From Thalassia testudinum (taxonomy: Eukaryota; Streptophyta; Magnoliopsida; Alismatales; Hydrocharitaceae), in NCBI GenBank assembly GCA_037157565.1, contig JAZHRO010000013.1:35344501-35408500 (forward strand): a DNA stretch of 64,000 nucleotides, written 5' to 3'. Positions 1 to 10,563 of the stretch are shown piece by piece. The notes beneath the pieces were generated by a model. The model did not search any database and was not told the origin of the DNA. It saw nothing but the letters and a program-made list of their open reading frames with translations. Every line of letters starts with the position of its first letter. The first letter of the stretch is position 1. The translations under genes were made by a program, and so were the position numbers.

Positions 1-659
1 TAGTTGTCACGACAATTGCCATAGTCTTCTTCTCCTTGTCTTCTTGGAACATAACCTGGATTTTCTCAAGATCGGTAGGTGTTGGAGAGTGCACATGTTA
101 GGTACTAGTAGCCCTACATGGAAGCCTTTGCATCCTGGATCTTTAGGAAAAGATATTCTTGGATCATCTGCTAGTCTTCTTGGATTACATACATGATACT
201 TGACATCTTTTCTCCGGAAAAATCACCTCTTTTGAAGGAGAGTAAAAAAACATAATATAAAGTGTCAATATGAATATCACAAACCATATAACTTGATAGA
301 TTTCCTCTACCCTTTTCTGGACCTTGAACTTTACCATCTTTGTCGATAACACAGCTTTGGTGGCGGATGTATCCGTCATCTCCTCCAATCCACGATCCTT
401 CTCTTACTCCGCATAAGGCATTGGATGTCACGAGGAAGAGTATTCAGTGAGAATTCACACATGATTCCTCGGGCCTTGCGTAAGGTGCCAAGATCTTCCA
501 AGGAACTCGTAGCACGGATTCTCGCTTCGAAGGAGGAAAAACCACACGTGTGGCTTGATTTGTCAATTCTAGAACTTACGCACAAGTGCACTTGTGTGTG
601 AATCTTCCGATCTCTCCGAATGTGCATGCCAAGAGCCTAGACAGTAGGCTCTGATACCA
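1..659 (-). mobile_element. Internal 5' part of a Copia retrotransposon (C1), cut by the window edge
   Basis: Read on the minus strand, this is the leader and start of the internal region directly downstream of the primer binding site of element C1. The element continues leftwards out of the window. Short minus-strand ORFs occur around 185-627, but I do not recognise a clean gag domain in them and I treat them as decayed or non-coding. The assignment rests on position (LTR, then primer binding site, then this sequence) rather than on protein similarity. Confidence 0.5.
648..659 (-). other. Primer binding site of C1 (initiator-Met tRNA type)
   Basis: On the minus strand these 12 bases read TGGTATCAGAGC. 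This is the usual plant Copia primer binding site, complementary to the 3' end of initiator methionine tRNA. It abuts the LTR end (CCACA) with no spacer, which fixes both the LTR boundary and the orientation of the element. Confidence 0.85.
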
Positions 660-780
660 TGTGGAGATTTGCATGTGTGGAGGCTTTTGGCAATGAAGAA
701 CAATCCACGCAAGTATTGTTTGTGTGGAAAATAGTGAGAGGGAGAGAGGCAGCCGGCGATGGAGAGAGAGAGAGAGAGGA

Positions 781-796
781 GAGTTAGAGGAGATAT
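781..796. repeat. Target-site duplication of LINE L1, left copy
   Basis: The 16 bases GAGTTAGAGGAGATAT occur here and again exactly at 2288-2303, on either side of LINE L1. This length is typical of target-primed reverse transcription. In the LTR they interrupt, the sequence continues naturally across one copy. Confidence 0.8.
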
Positions 797-2287
797 AACA
801 ACAACAACAACAACCAAGCCTTTTCCCACACTAAGTGGGGTCGGCTATATGGATTCTTTGCCTCCACACAGATCGATTTTCAGCCATTTTAGGACTTAAA
901 TTAAAGTAATTGAGGTCATACTTAATAGTTTCCTTCCAACACTTGTTTGGTCTTCCTCGCCCCCTCTTAGCGGGTTCAGCCTCCAACTTCTCACATCTCC
1001 TAACTGGAGTATTTGGTGGCCTTCTTTGTAAATGTCCAAATCATCTTAGACGGGCCTCTCTCATTTTATCCTCTATCGGTGCCACCCTAACCCTGTTTCT
1101 AATAAATTCATTTGAAATACGGTCCTTTCTTGTATGACCACACATCCATCTTAACATCTTCATTTCTGCCACAGACATCTTCTGTACATGCCTATAATTT
1201 ATAGCCCAGCATTCAGAACCGTATAACATGGCTGGTCTTACCACAGCTCGATAGTATTTTCCTTTGACTTTTAAAGGAACCTTCTTATCACAGAGAACAC
1301 CAGAAGCACCCCTCCATTTCAACCACCCTGCATTAATTCTATGTGTAACATCACCATCAATTCCACCATCATGTTGGAAAATGGATCCCAAGTACTTAAA
1401 AATATCTTTCATTGGAATGCACTCTTCTCCAATTTTTACATCAATCCCTTCGTTGTTCCCTCTACTACTAAACTTACATTCCATATACTCAGTCTTCGTC
1501 CTACTTATGCGTAATCCGTTATCTTCCAGGGCTTCTCTCCAAAGCTCAAGTTTTCTGTTCACCCCATCTCTTGTCTCATCAACCAACACAATGTCATCAG
1601 CAAAAAGCATACACCAAGGCACCTCAACTTGGATATGCTTCGTCAACTCATCCATAACCAAGGCAAAAAGATAAGGGCTTAAAGTCGAACCTTGATGCAG
1701 ACCAATGGAGATATCAAAGTAGTCTGTCAAATCATCCTTAGTCTTTACACAAGCTATAGCTCCATAGTACATATCCTTAATGAGGTTGATATATATAATT
1801 GGCACTTGTCTCTTCTCCAAAATTCTCCACAAGATATCTCTTGGGACAGAATCATAGGCCTTCTCCAAATCAATAAAAACCATATGTAAATCATTTTTCT
1901 TCACTTTGTAAGTCTCCATCATACGTCTCAAGAGGTGTATTGCCTCAATAGTAGACCTGCCTGGCATAAAGCCAAATTGATTTTCAGTTACCATAGAGAC
2001 TTGCCTCACCCTTCTTTCAATTATTCTTTCCCAAAGTTTCATCGTATGACTCATCAACTTAATACCTCTATAGTTGTAACAATCGTATATATCACCTTTG
2101 TTCTTGTATAAAGGTACCACAAAACTTTTCCTCCATTCCTCTGGCATCTTCTTGCCTCTCCACACAGTATTAAATAAATTTGTGAGCCAAGTTATACCCC
2201 GTTCTCCCGTTATTCTCCAGACGTCTATAGGAATATCATCAGGTCCAACAACCCTCCCACTTTTTATCATCTTCAGAGCCTCCTCAG
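797..2287 (-). mobile_element. 5'-truncated RTE-type LINE (L1)
   Basis: The 3' end, on the left, is an (AAC)n/(GTT)n tail preceded by the conserved plant RTE 3' signature (sense: CGACCCCACTTAGTGTGGGA). The body encodes most of a reverse transcriptase on the minus strand. The endonuclease domain is absent, so the copy is 5' truncated just upstream of the RT. It is flanked by a perfect 16-bp target-site duplication and lies inside the C1 LTR, so it is younger than C1. Confidence 0.9.
1041..2270 (-). pseudogene. LINE reverse transcriptase fragment (RTE clade)
   Basis: This 409-codon open frame on the minus strand is a non-LTR reverse transcriptase. Visible blocks are GPDDIPIDVW near the start, NYRGIKL, FGFMPGRST, FIDLEKAYDSV, GLHQGSTLSP and the catalytic FADDIVLV. 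The frame ends at a TGA at the place where relatives have Trp (after ARLR, before FGHLQRRP). The C-terminal coding sequence continues in the same frame beyond the stop to about 808. Together with the missing N-terminus and endonuclease this makes it a dead copy, though the frame through the palm domain is unbroken, so the insertion is not very old. Confidence 0.9.
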
Positions 2288-2303
2288 GAGTTAGAGGAGA
2301 TAT
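2288..2303. repeat. Target-site duplication of LINE L1, right copy
   Basis: Exact second copy of the 16-bp repeat at 781-796. To the right the C1 LTR sequence resumes and runs to 2549. Confidence 0.8.
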
Positions 2304-2774
2304 CAGGAAAAATTATTGCATTCAATTCAAATAAACCAATTACAAGAAGGCTCTCTTTTACAGAGAGAACATATCTTATAATATAAGAAACAAACCCAAT
2401 CACATCTAAAAATAAAAAAGAACAAATCCTTTAAAACTACTTTTTAAAAACCAAACATACCAAACTAAAAGACACTAAACTTGGACTAAAAGCAATGCTA
2501 AAATTCCCTTAGGGCCAGTGCCCCTTGGGTGCTTCCCAGGACTACCACATGGCAGTGCCACGTAGCACTTTATTCTTCACAAGTACCTAACTAATTCTTG
2601 CTTTGATTCAAGTACCGTAGAGCAACAATAAGACAAGTCATGTTGAGTACACCGAATGTCATGCTATCAATTGTATGCATGTACAAAGGATTTCTATAGC
2701 ACAATGTGGTCAAACAAGCAAAGATTGGCTCTGAAATAAGAATATCAAAGGAAAGATTGGTGTGGCACATACAG

Positions 2775-3123
2775 AGGGAAAACAAGAGAGAGTCAGTTGA
2801 GATGGCATGGATGTCTAGAAAAGAAGGCCTTAGTGTGAAGGTGCGAGAAATTAGATGTTAAGTCCTTTCTCCAAGTGCGCGAAAGAGAGAGTAGAGGTTA
2901 GGTCTAAAAAGAGGGGTAGGGAAAGACGTTGGAAACAAAAAACCAAGTGTGATCTTGGTTTTTAAATTTAAGTCCTGAGATAACCAATAGTAGATGTAAA
3001 TGGCCATATTGAATCCATGTAACTAGCTCCACTTTTTGTGGAAAAAAGCTTGGTCAAGAATCCATATAGCCGACCCCACTTAGTGTGGGAAAATGTTTGA
3101 TTGTTGTTGTTGTTGTTGTTGTT
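2775..3123 (+). mobile_element. 3' fragment of an RTE-type LINE (L3), plus strand
   Basis: The sequence resembles the C-terminal coding end of LINE L1 in the opposite orientation: around 2780 the three frames together spell ENRLRWHGCLEKK-like residues. It ends in the signature CGACCCCACTTAGTGTGGGA followed by (TTG)n at about 3098-3123. It is only the last few hundred bases of an element. The left boundary is approximate and I found no target duplication. Confidence 0.65.
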
Positions 3124-3842
3124 GAATGTTTTTGTTCCAAGTATTTAAGATTTAGCAACAGATATGAAACAGACATGGTACCATGTACCTTTAAAAGGAA
3201 CATAAGTCTATTACTGTAGAAATACTTCTGAGCTTATAACAACAATTGGATTTGTGTTCACATGGCTAAACTGTCGTGCCGACATATTTAAAAATTTTAT
3301 TCATGTAATCGAGACACCAGATAAGCAATATCTGGGGTAGGTTGCTTTCCTGAGGTATGATGAACCTTGGTTTATAAACACACATGCTTACATGGGTTTC
3401 GTAAAGGCCCACCCTGTTGTTGACATAGCCAGAGAAGGGCAAGGAGGAGGACGACGAGAGGTGTGGAACTGGGTAGGCAGAGGAGAGACATGCTGGAAGA
3501 GGAGAGGTGCAGAGGAATGGGGGTCAGATAGGGGTGAAGATGGAGATTGGGTTTGTTAGCCTAGTTGTAAGTGGTGGTTGAGAGACAAACGATGAAGGGC
3601 TTACATAAAGCAAAAGCGCTGTCAGCACTGATTCTTAGAGCACAAGCACCCCATGCAGTAATGATATTTAGTGTAGAGTATGGGGTGGTTGTAGTACATT
3701 ATTGAAGCAATTTCTACCCTACATTCATTCCCATGAAGCCATGGTAGCAAGAATGGGATGCAAATCAGAATGCAGAGGCAAGAGACAAGCGTCATCCCAC
3801 AGACAGAAATATAATTAATTTAATCTTTGTATAGAGCCATAC
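3124..3842. other. No gene recognised; probably the last visible intron of the ALKBH8-type gene
   Basis: I read the minus strand here for the missing C-terminal exon of the ALKBH8-type gene, which should encode a basic stretch followed by a VSFTFRK-like motif, and did not find it. The stretch from about 3430 to 3540 is purine rich. Nothing else is recognisable. Confidence 0.4.
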
Positions 3843-4112
3843 CTTATGGTGTGGGATATAATGATGCCAGGCATAGCGACCCTCACCAGACATAAAAAGC
3901 ATAGAACGAGGAGGAAGAAATATAGCTTTTCTCTCAAATGTTGAGCACTGTTCAGTATGTGTGTCAACCGTGTGATGCCCTATGACACCAGGGAATTTCC
4001 TGAATTCCATAATGCATGAACCAGCTAAAGACAGGCTGAATATATATTCATCGAATGCTGAATGTGTGTCAATATGAGGGGCTAGGCCAACTCCCATTGG
4101 GTACTCATTCAC
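3843..4112 (-). CDS. ALKBH8: ALKBH8 exon 5 (catalytic)
   Basis: 90 codons, VNEYPMGVGLAPHIDTH to YIPHHK, with acceptor TTTGCAG and donor GTATGG. It contains the HxD iron ligands, the ERKAIFLPPRSML strand and the distal His in WHHYIPHH. Relatives carry one more exon with a second conserved Arg cluster; none is visible downstream in this window. Confidence 0.9.
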
Positions 4113-7100
4113 CTGCAAATAATTTCAATTCAACTGGCAAAACCTGAGTGCCATGCATATCGTCTATGATCAAGTAAATTTTGCTTAGACAAAAAGAACA
4201 TGGAAATCAAGTAAACCCAACAGAGAGAATGGAGATATTGTTATATCATAGAAAAGCATAGATACGATTTCCAAGAAAGTTCTTTGCTAGTTCATAGCAG
4301 ATGCAAATAAGCATACCCAAGATATTTAGCAATGAAAATATGCATCTTATAGATATTTGGCAAAAACAATAAGTACATCTGAAAAAAAAGCACAAAGAAC
4401 TGTGGTACAATTCATTGTCTAACTGATTTATTTAATTCCAATACAATACAATACATTAAGGAAAACATATATTTAACGAAAACCTTATGATACACCTCAT
4501 GTATGTATTAGTATCAGTTCTTTGAAGCTCGTTCCATTTCTTTCTGAGACTTCATAGGCTTTCCATGTGATGCTTTTCTATCTTAAAAAGCACTCATTTG
4601 TTTATAGGATTAGGCCAGTTTTTTTTTTTTTTTTTAATTTTTCTGGCTTTTTGACATCATTGTCTTTTCAAGAATATATTTATCTTTTCTCAAAAGCATA
4701 AAAGTTTATCATCGGCAAGTGAAAATAATGAATGATGACGACGATGGCGACGATGACGACAACAACAACCACGCTTTCTCCTACACTAAATGGCGTCGAC
4801 TACATGGATTCTTTGTTTTCACTCAGATCTCTTTTGAGCTATTCCTTCCAACACTTCTTTAGTTTTCCTCGCCTCCTTCTAGTAGGTTCAACCCCCAACT
4901 CCTCGCATCACTTGATTGGGGCATTTAGTGGTCTTCTCTGCAAATGTCCAAATCACCTGAGACATATTTCTCATTTTATCCTATATCGATGCCACCTCAA
5001 CCTTTTATCAGATAATCACATTTGAAATGCGATCCTCCTTGTATGGCCACACGTCCATCTTAACATCTTTATTTCTGCCACAGACATCTTTTACACATAC
5101 CTATAGCTGATGACCCAACATTCAGAACTATACAACATGGTCAGTCTTACAGCTACTCGATAGCACTTTCTTTAACTTTTAAAGAAACCATCTTATCACA
5201 TAGAACATCAAATACTCCCCTTCATTTCAACCACCCTACATTAATTCTATATGTAACATCTCCATTAACTTCACCATCTTGTTGAAAAATAGATCTTAAG
5301 TATTTAAAAATATCTTTCTCGAAATGCACTCTTCTCCAATTTTTTTTGAAAAGAACTCTTCTCCAATATTTATATCATCTCTTTATTATTCCCTCTACTA
5401 CTAAACTTACATTCCATATACTCAATCTTTGCCTTACTTTGGCACAAGTTTTTAGCTCTCAGGACTTCTCTCCAAAGCTTACATTTTCTATTCACTTCAT
5501 CTTTTTTCTCAGCAACCAACACAATGTCAGTAGCAAAAAGTATACATCATGACACCTTAGCTTGGATATACTTCGTCAACTTATCCATGACCAAAGTAAA
5601 GAGGTAAGGGCTTAAAGTTGATCTTTAATGTAGAACAATAGTGATATTAAAGTAGTCCATCAATCCACCTTAATCTTTACACAAGTCACAACTCCATAGT
5701 ACATATCCTTTATGAGATTGATATATAGAACTGGTACCTGTCTCTTCTCCGATATTCTTCACAAGATATCTCTTAGAATAGAGTCATAGACATTCTCCAA
5801 TCAATAAAGATCATATGTAAATCCTTCTTTTTGGCTTTGTAGATTTCTAACAAATGCATTAGAAGGTGTATTGCCTCAATAGTAGATCGACCTGATATAA
5901 ATCCTAATCGATTTTTAGTTACTACAAAGACTTGCTCAAGCCTTTTTTCAATTATTTTCTTCCAAAACTTCATCGTATGACTCATCAATTTGATACTTCT
6001 ATAGTTGAAAAAATTTTATATATCTCCTTTGTTCTTGTATAAAGGTATCACAAAACTTTTTTTTCATTCCTTTAGCATCCTCTTGCCTCTCCAAATAATA
6101 TGAAATAAATTTACAAGTCAAGTTATACCATTTTCTCTCGTCACTCTCTAAACATCTATAAGAATATTATTAGACCCAACAACCCTCCCAATTTCATTGT
6201 CTTTAAAGCATCCAAATAAGGAAAAGAAAAGGTGTCACACTCTTGCTTTGAATTCACTTTAGCCCCCAAATAAGGATTTATTTGCAACTAAATGAATCTT
6301 GTCGGTACCTGTGTCTTCAATGTGGCCATTCAGATAGCTATGATTACCTATAACTGATCAAAGATAAAATACTTTACTTTAAAATGTGTATGTGTGAACT
6401 AACCAAATTACCCTTTCCCTTGTATATTTGCCCACCCCCTACCTTTCTCCTCCATTCATGACCACCACCCACTGCCAATGTTGTAAATATTTTCTGAATC
6501 AGTGGCTTATTCATCCTTTGATCCCACATAGATCTTCCACCATACAACTTGTGGCCGATCTAAGGTCTTGACCTCCATTAAATGCTATAATATAACTACA
6601 TTGGCACTTCTCAAAAAAAAACTGCATTGGCCACTGCTGACTAACTGCACCTTCATGCACCATAGACCTGCTGTGTCGGAGTATCACCACCCACTGCTTC
6701 ATGAACACGAAAAAGGCTCTGAGATTTCCAGTGCTTCAGATTTGGAGGGTAGAGCAAGCTTGAGTATTACAAACAGTTGACTTTTTTTTTGCAAGAAGGA
6801 AGATGGATAATCACAGTGTAAAACCTTAATCTCAATTCTAACGGATGGGTGGATTACTAATATAGAAAATCTTGCAACTTCATGTCAGCTTTCTTATAGA
6901 AATATACACCAACAATTATATCAAAATGATTGAATTAAAGACCAGAAGACTTACTACAGAAAAAGAAAAAGGATGCCAGAAGACAATAATTAACCAAAAA
7001 AGATCATTAACCATGGGGTGACCAGACATGGGGTTCTTCAAAGCCAAGAATGTGAGTGAGATTTTAGAGCATATCAATTAACAGAGGAAATCAATACCAA

Positions 7101-9756
7101 AAGAGATGAAGACAACTAAAAAAATTGCTAACCGTGAGCTGATCAACAATGGGGCCTTCAGCAGCAACTTTGATTGGGAACAGAGTTAGTTTCTCAACTA
7201 TGTAAGAAACAAAAGATGGGAGATGACCAAGAGAGTGCTTTACATCGACATTTCGTATCTGAAGAAATGAAACAAATGAAGAGCATATACTTGCAGTCCA
7301 GCAATCTCATTAAGATATGGAAAGTTTCAGTGCACATGTTGATCATGTTCTCTTAATCTTGGCAAAAATAAAGAACAATTCCTGTCCTTGAGCACATGTT
7401 CTTCCACAAAAAGAAGATTCTGTAAGGTATGTTCACTGTTAGGAGCTTGGCTTACTTCATACAAGAATTCATAGCCATAATGCTGGACTCTCCTCTTGGC
7501 AAGATTTTTCCAAGGTCTAGAATCAACGGCTGCGAGGAGCATCTGTATTAGAAGAAAGCAAATGCATCAAAAAGATAGATGCTTTATCAACAGCAACAAA
7601 ACAGGAAAGAGCAACTCCCAAGTAGCCAAAAGATTATATCCTGAGAAAACTATAAATTTACTTAGCCATTTCCATTGCTTCAACAATGAGTCATCTTTAA
7701 ACAAATTCAACCTTTTTTCTTTTTTGAAAGGACAAATTCAACCTTTTCGTCTTCAGCAGAGATGAAGTCACGCAACATATATATTCCTGAAATTCCCAAA
7801 TCTATTGACTCTGTGGACACTGGAACGAAATCTTTGACCTGCATGTTCCCAAAAGATAAAATCAGGAATGAAAGATACAAAGGTAACTGCAAACAAGACT
7901 AGAGGAGCACACAGTAAAAGGATTATGATGCAAAGTAAAAGCAGGTGGTAAAAAAGGACTTCCAACAATATAGCAAATTTCAAAGTAAGACATCAATTGA
8001 TCAGCACACTACATCAAATGGAACAAATCTTAAGGAGGAAGACTAACTCCACATAAGCGGTTTCAGGTGGTAACTCAGGGTGTCATTTATGCCTGTAAGT
8101 TTAATTTGGAAAATACGGCATAAGATCCAAAAGGAAAGCATGTATAGATTAAATAAAATCTTTTTTGGCCTTTGCAATATTAACCCATGATTTTGCTTGG
8201 CATTCATGAAAATAAAATTGACACAGTTAAGTAAAAGAGTTAGTAGATGGTATAAAAGTGATTCTCCTACGCAATTTTGGCTATGCAATATAACACAAAG
8301 CACTATCATTTCATGGGTCCTAATTATCCATGTAAATACCTTAGCAGGGTAGGGGCTTTAAACAGGAGCTAGAAATTACTATGAAAGTGGCACTGATGCA
8401 AACATATGATATTTGAAAATGGTGGCTTCTCAAGCAAGTTAAGAATATGGGCAATGCATCAGCATCTTAATATCCAATTTTAGAACCACATAGGCAGGAC
8501 CTTCGGGCTTCAATACCAGAAACTTATCCTGCAGGATTCACTCAACAAACACCAATTTACCATAGTAGAATCAAAGAAGACAGGACAATACACATAGGCA
8601 CATTCATGAGCTCCAACTCTCTCACCTCACTAACATAGGAAGGTGTCATTCAGGTGTATGTGTACAGATGCTATAAGTATCATACACTTGATAACAAGCT
8701 TATAAAAGTTGGCTTACTTGGCCATAATCACCCTAGTGAACACAGTATGCATACTCAGGGTAGCCTGAAATAACCATGCACAAACCAAGTAAAAATACCA
8801 TCAAGCCCTCTTACTCAAACGGCGAATGCTGATTGAACTGAGTAAGAATACCTGGAGAGTCCAAGTAACCAAGGCCAAACAACCAATCGATTCTTTAATG
8901 GAGATTTCCGTGGCATTCTTCCTTTATCTTTTCCCACATGAATACCTATCCATTATTATTCTCTTCACTTCAAACAGTACTAGCAAGGGATACGAGTTCT
9001 TACATACCAGAGAGCATACCACAATTTCTCAACTATGATAAAAATCATGCTCGTATTAAATAACCATCGCTTAATTCAAATAACTAAAAGCACAAAAGCA
9101 ATAAATTCCCGCCGCATACTATATACTCATTACTCAGTGACCTCCCCACTGAATACCAAACATCAACTTTCGAAATGTTTCTCCACAAAGCAACAAGAAC
9201 CGCAATCTTAGGATGTTCTTAGGTCCCATTCCAACGAAAAAGATACCCCCTTTCCCCTCCCTATTGCACCTCTCCACCCAACCAAGCTCCCAACTCGATC
9301 AAACGCGACGCTACGAAAGAGTCCACCAAAAAAGGCTCCAACTTTCCTCTTTCCCCACGACCACCACATCATCTCAAACTCGCACCTTTCTCACATCTAA
9401 ATTGGATAAGGGAAGAAAGAGATCGTCACCTTTGGCGGGGGCCGAGGAACGGAGTAGCGGATGTGGAGGACGCGGCCGCCGAGGGCGGGGCAGGGGCGGC
9501 CGCCGCCCCACGCCTCGGAAGCGGCGCGGGCGTAGGAGTCGGAGGTGAAGCATACGATGAGGCGGGAGCCGGAGGAGTCGGCGGCGTGGACCCGCTCGAC
9601 CTCGCCGAAGGCGGAGAAGGCGGCGGCGGCGGCGTCGTGGGAGACCCCCACGGCGGGCCCGCAGTTGGCCACGTAGAGGTTAGGGCTCGAGGTTTCGGTT
9701 CCGCCGCCTTTGGTCGGGGGACGAGGTCGCGTGAAGCGCTTCTCGTCCGCCGCCAT
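3843..9756 (-). CDS. ALKBH8: ALKBH8-type protein (RRM + AlkB-like 2-oxoglutarate/Fe(II) dioxygenase), 3' end missing
   Basis: Five coding exons read on the minus strand: 9430-9756, 7743-7838, 7456-7542, 7133-7258 and 3843-4112. All have GT-AG introns in phase 0 and give 302 codons. Residues about 26-105 form an RNA-recognition motif (RNP2 LYVANC, RNP1 SRLIVCF). The AlkB fold follows, with RPWKNLAKRRVQHYGYEF, NEYPMGVG, the iron ligands H225-x-D227 in PHIDTH and a distal His near 296 in WHHYIPHH. ALKBH8 proteins hydroxylate modified wobble uridines in tRNA; this plant form shows no methyltransferase domain, which in plants is a separate protein. The usual last exon, carrying the 2-oxoglutarate-binding Arg region, is not found down to base 1, so it lies beyond the Copia element or has been lost. 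Exon 1 is very GC rich and the other exons are not. The identity is clear; whether the gene is functional is unknown. Confidence 0.88.
4113..7132 (-). other. ALKBH8 intron 4, carrying LINE L2
   Basis: This 3-kb intron lies between exons 4 and 5. About half is the decayed LINE L2 (4735-6215). The rest (4113-4734 and 6216-7132) is AT rich with a T run at 4619-4635 and no coding signal that I recognise. Confidence 0.75.
4735..6215 (-). mobile_element. Degenerate RTE-type LINE (L2) in intron 4
   Basis: This copy is collinear with L1 over its whole length and in the same orientation. The tail on the left is a decayed (GAC/AAC)n run followed by a mutated form of the 3' signature. RT blocks such as NRLGFISGRSTIEAIHLL (around 5870-5930) and the KVNGE/GSIFQ region are recognisable, but they are broken by many frameshifts and stops. 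It is clearly older than L1. No target duplication was found. Confidence 0.82.
7133..7258 (-). CDS. ALKBH8: ALKBH8 exon 4
   Basis: 42 codons (IRNVDVKH to DQLT) between acceptor TTCAG and donor GTTAGC, phase 0. It matches the family segment RNVD...LPxFVS...DQLTVNEY that leads into the iron-binding exon. Confidence 0.88.
7456..7542 (-). CDS. ALKBH8: ALKBH8 exon 3
   Basis: 29 codons, MLLAAVDSRPWKNLAKRR onwards to YEFLYE, with an acceptor ...TACAG and donor GTAAGC. RRVQHYGYEF is one of the most conserved blocks of AlkB-homologue 8. Confidence 0.9.
7743..7838 (-). CDS. ALKBH8: ALKBH8 exon 2
   Basis: 32 codons (VKDFVPVS to AEDEK) between an acceptor CAG at 7839-7841 and a donor GT at 7742-7741, in phase 0. 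It links the RRM to the AlkB domain and corresponds to the G(I/V)xGxxxLxDFxSxxEE region of the family. Confidence 0.88.
7839..9429 (-). other. ALKBH8 intron 1
   Basis: This AT-rich 1.6-kb intron lies between the RRM exon and exon 2. I see no transposon, RNA gene or coding exon in it. Confidence 0.7.
9430..9756 (-). CDS. ALKBH8: ALKBH8 exon 1 (RRM)
   Basis: 109 codons starting MAADEKRF. The start is the first ATG of the frame, and the frame remains open to a GTGACG donor at 9429. It contains the whole RNA-recognition motif, with RNP2 LYVANC and RNP1 SRLIVCF. The exon is extremely GC rich and has an antisense open frame that is only its shadow. Confidence 0.9.
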
Positions 9757-10563
9757 TGCGATGGGATATCAGGTCGGAGGTTTTGGCGGCGATGAGGGTT
9801 CGTTCGTGCAAAGGCTACTCGTCAGTTTATTATTACGACCATTTTTTTTTCCTGGCAAAACATTGTGAAACAAAGGAAAAGCGGCGCACCCTCACTCTAC
9901 CGGATCGATGCACATCTGTCCTCGAGGTATACGTGAAGGTCATGCGCTATCCATGGTGACCTTCAGTGGTCCTTTTTAATGTGGATCGATGTTTTCACTT
10001 GGACACTCCTTGGTGTTGGCGTTGGTGTTGGTGTTGGTGTTGGTGTTGTATGGGTGCATTAGCGTGTGCCTCCTTCCCAGCCCCTTCTTGAATAGCCAAG
10101 GCGAAGCGAACGCGAGGGCACGATCCCAATCCTCTACTGTCCCTCACATACCTCACATGTTGTTTCTTCTTCAGATGACCTTCCACAACACTCCTATGTT
10201 ATCTCTCACTCGATTAAGCCAAGGCAGAGCACACACGAGGTCACACACGGAGCACACGATGAACACACAATCGCACAACATGAACTGCTTTCTGCACTCA
10301 CTCTCACTTACTTTCATCTCAATCAAATTGTAACAATGTCCACGGATTTAGACCTGAACGTTACCGTCGCGGATGACAATCAACATATCAAAGCACTTAG
10401 ATCTGAAGGTATGGTTGTTCACTCATTACCAACTCAAATACGTGTTTAATATATTTGATTGCCTGCGTGACATACTCTCATCTTAACATCAAATTGCAGA
10501 AATTATTAACATTGATGAGGTGTTAGTTTTAATTAATGAAATGCCAACTCCACAATAAGATGG
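9757..10563. promoter_or_regulatory. Upstream region of ALKBH8 (5' UTR and promoter by position)
   Basis: The interval lies between the ALKBH8 start codon and the first transposon boundary. It must hold the 5' UTR and the proximal promoter if the gene is expressed. I see no clear TATA box. A hexanucleotide microsatellite sits at 10011-10048. From 10080 to 10560 the sequence is unremarkable. Confidence 0.4.
10011..10048. repeat. (GTTGGT)n microsatellite
   Basis: About six tandem copies of a GTTGGT/GTTGGC unit, roughly 250-290 bp upstream of the ALKBH8 start codon. Confidence 0.85.

Larger units (their letters stand above)
660..2549 (-). mobile_element. 5' LTR of Copia element C1, interrupted by LINE L1
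   Basis: The LTR has short inverted termini (TGTGG at 660 and CCACA ending at 2549) and is bounded on the left by the primer binding site. A LINE occupies 797-2287. Removing it and one copy of its target duplication leaves an LTR of about 383 bp. The two halves read through smoothly across the insertion point, which supports a single original LTR. The partner LTR lies outside the window. Confidence 0.75.

Noticed and set aside
171..627. Copia gag coding sequence
   Set aside because: Position would fit, but the minus-strand ORFs show no gag core or zinc knuckle. Left as unassigned internal sequence.
2288..2303. Treating GAGTTAGAGGAGATAT at 2288 as LINE coding sequence only (it reads ISPLTP in frame)
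   Set aside because: The LTR sequence reads through smoothly across a single copy and the 16-mer is also at the other LINE end, so a target-site duplication explains it better.
9463..9795. 110-codon Gly/Ala-rich ORF opposite ALKBH8 exon 1
   Set aside because: Antisense shadow of a GC-rich coding exon, with no domain.
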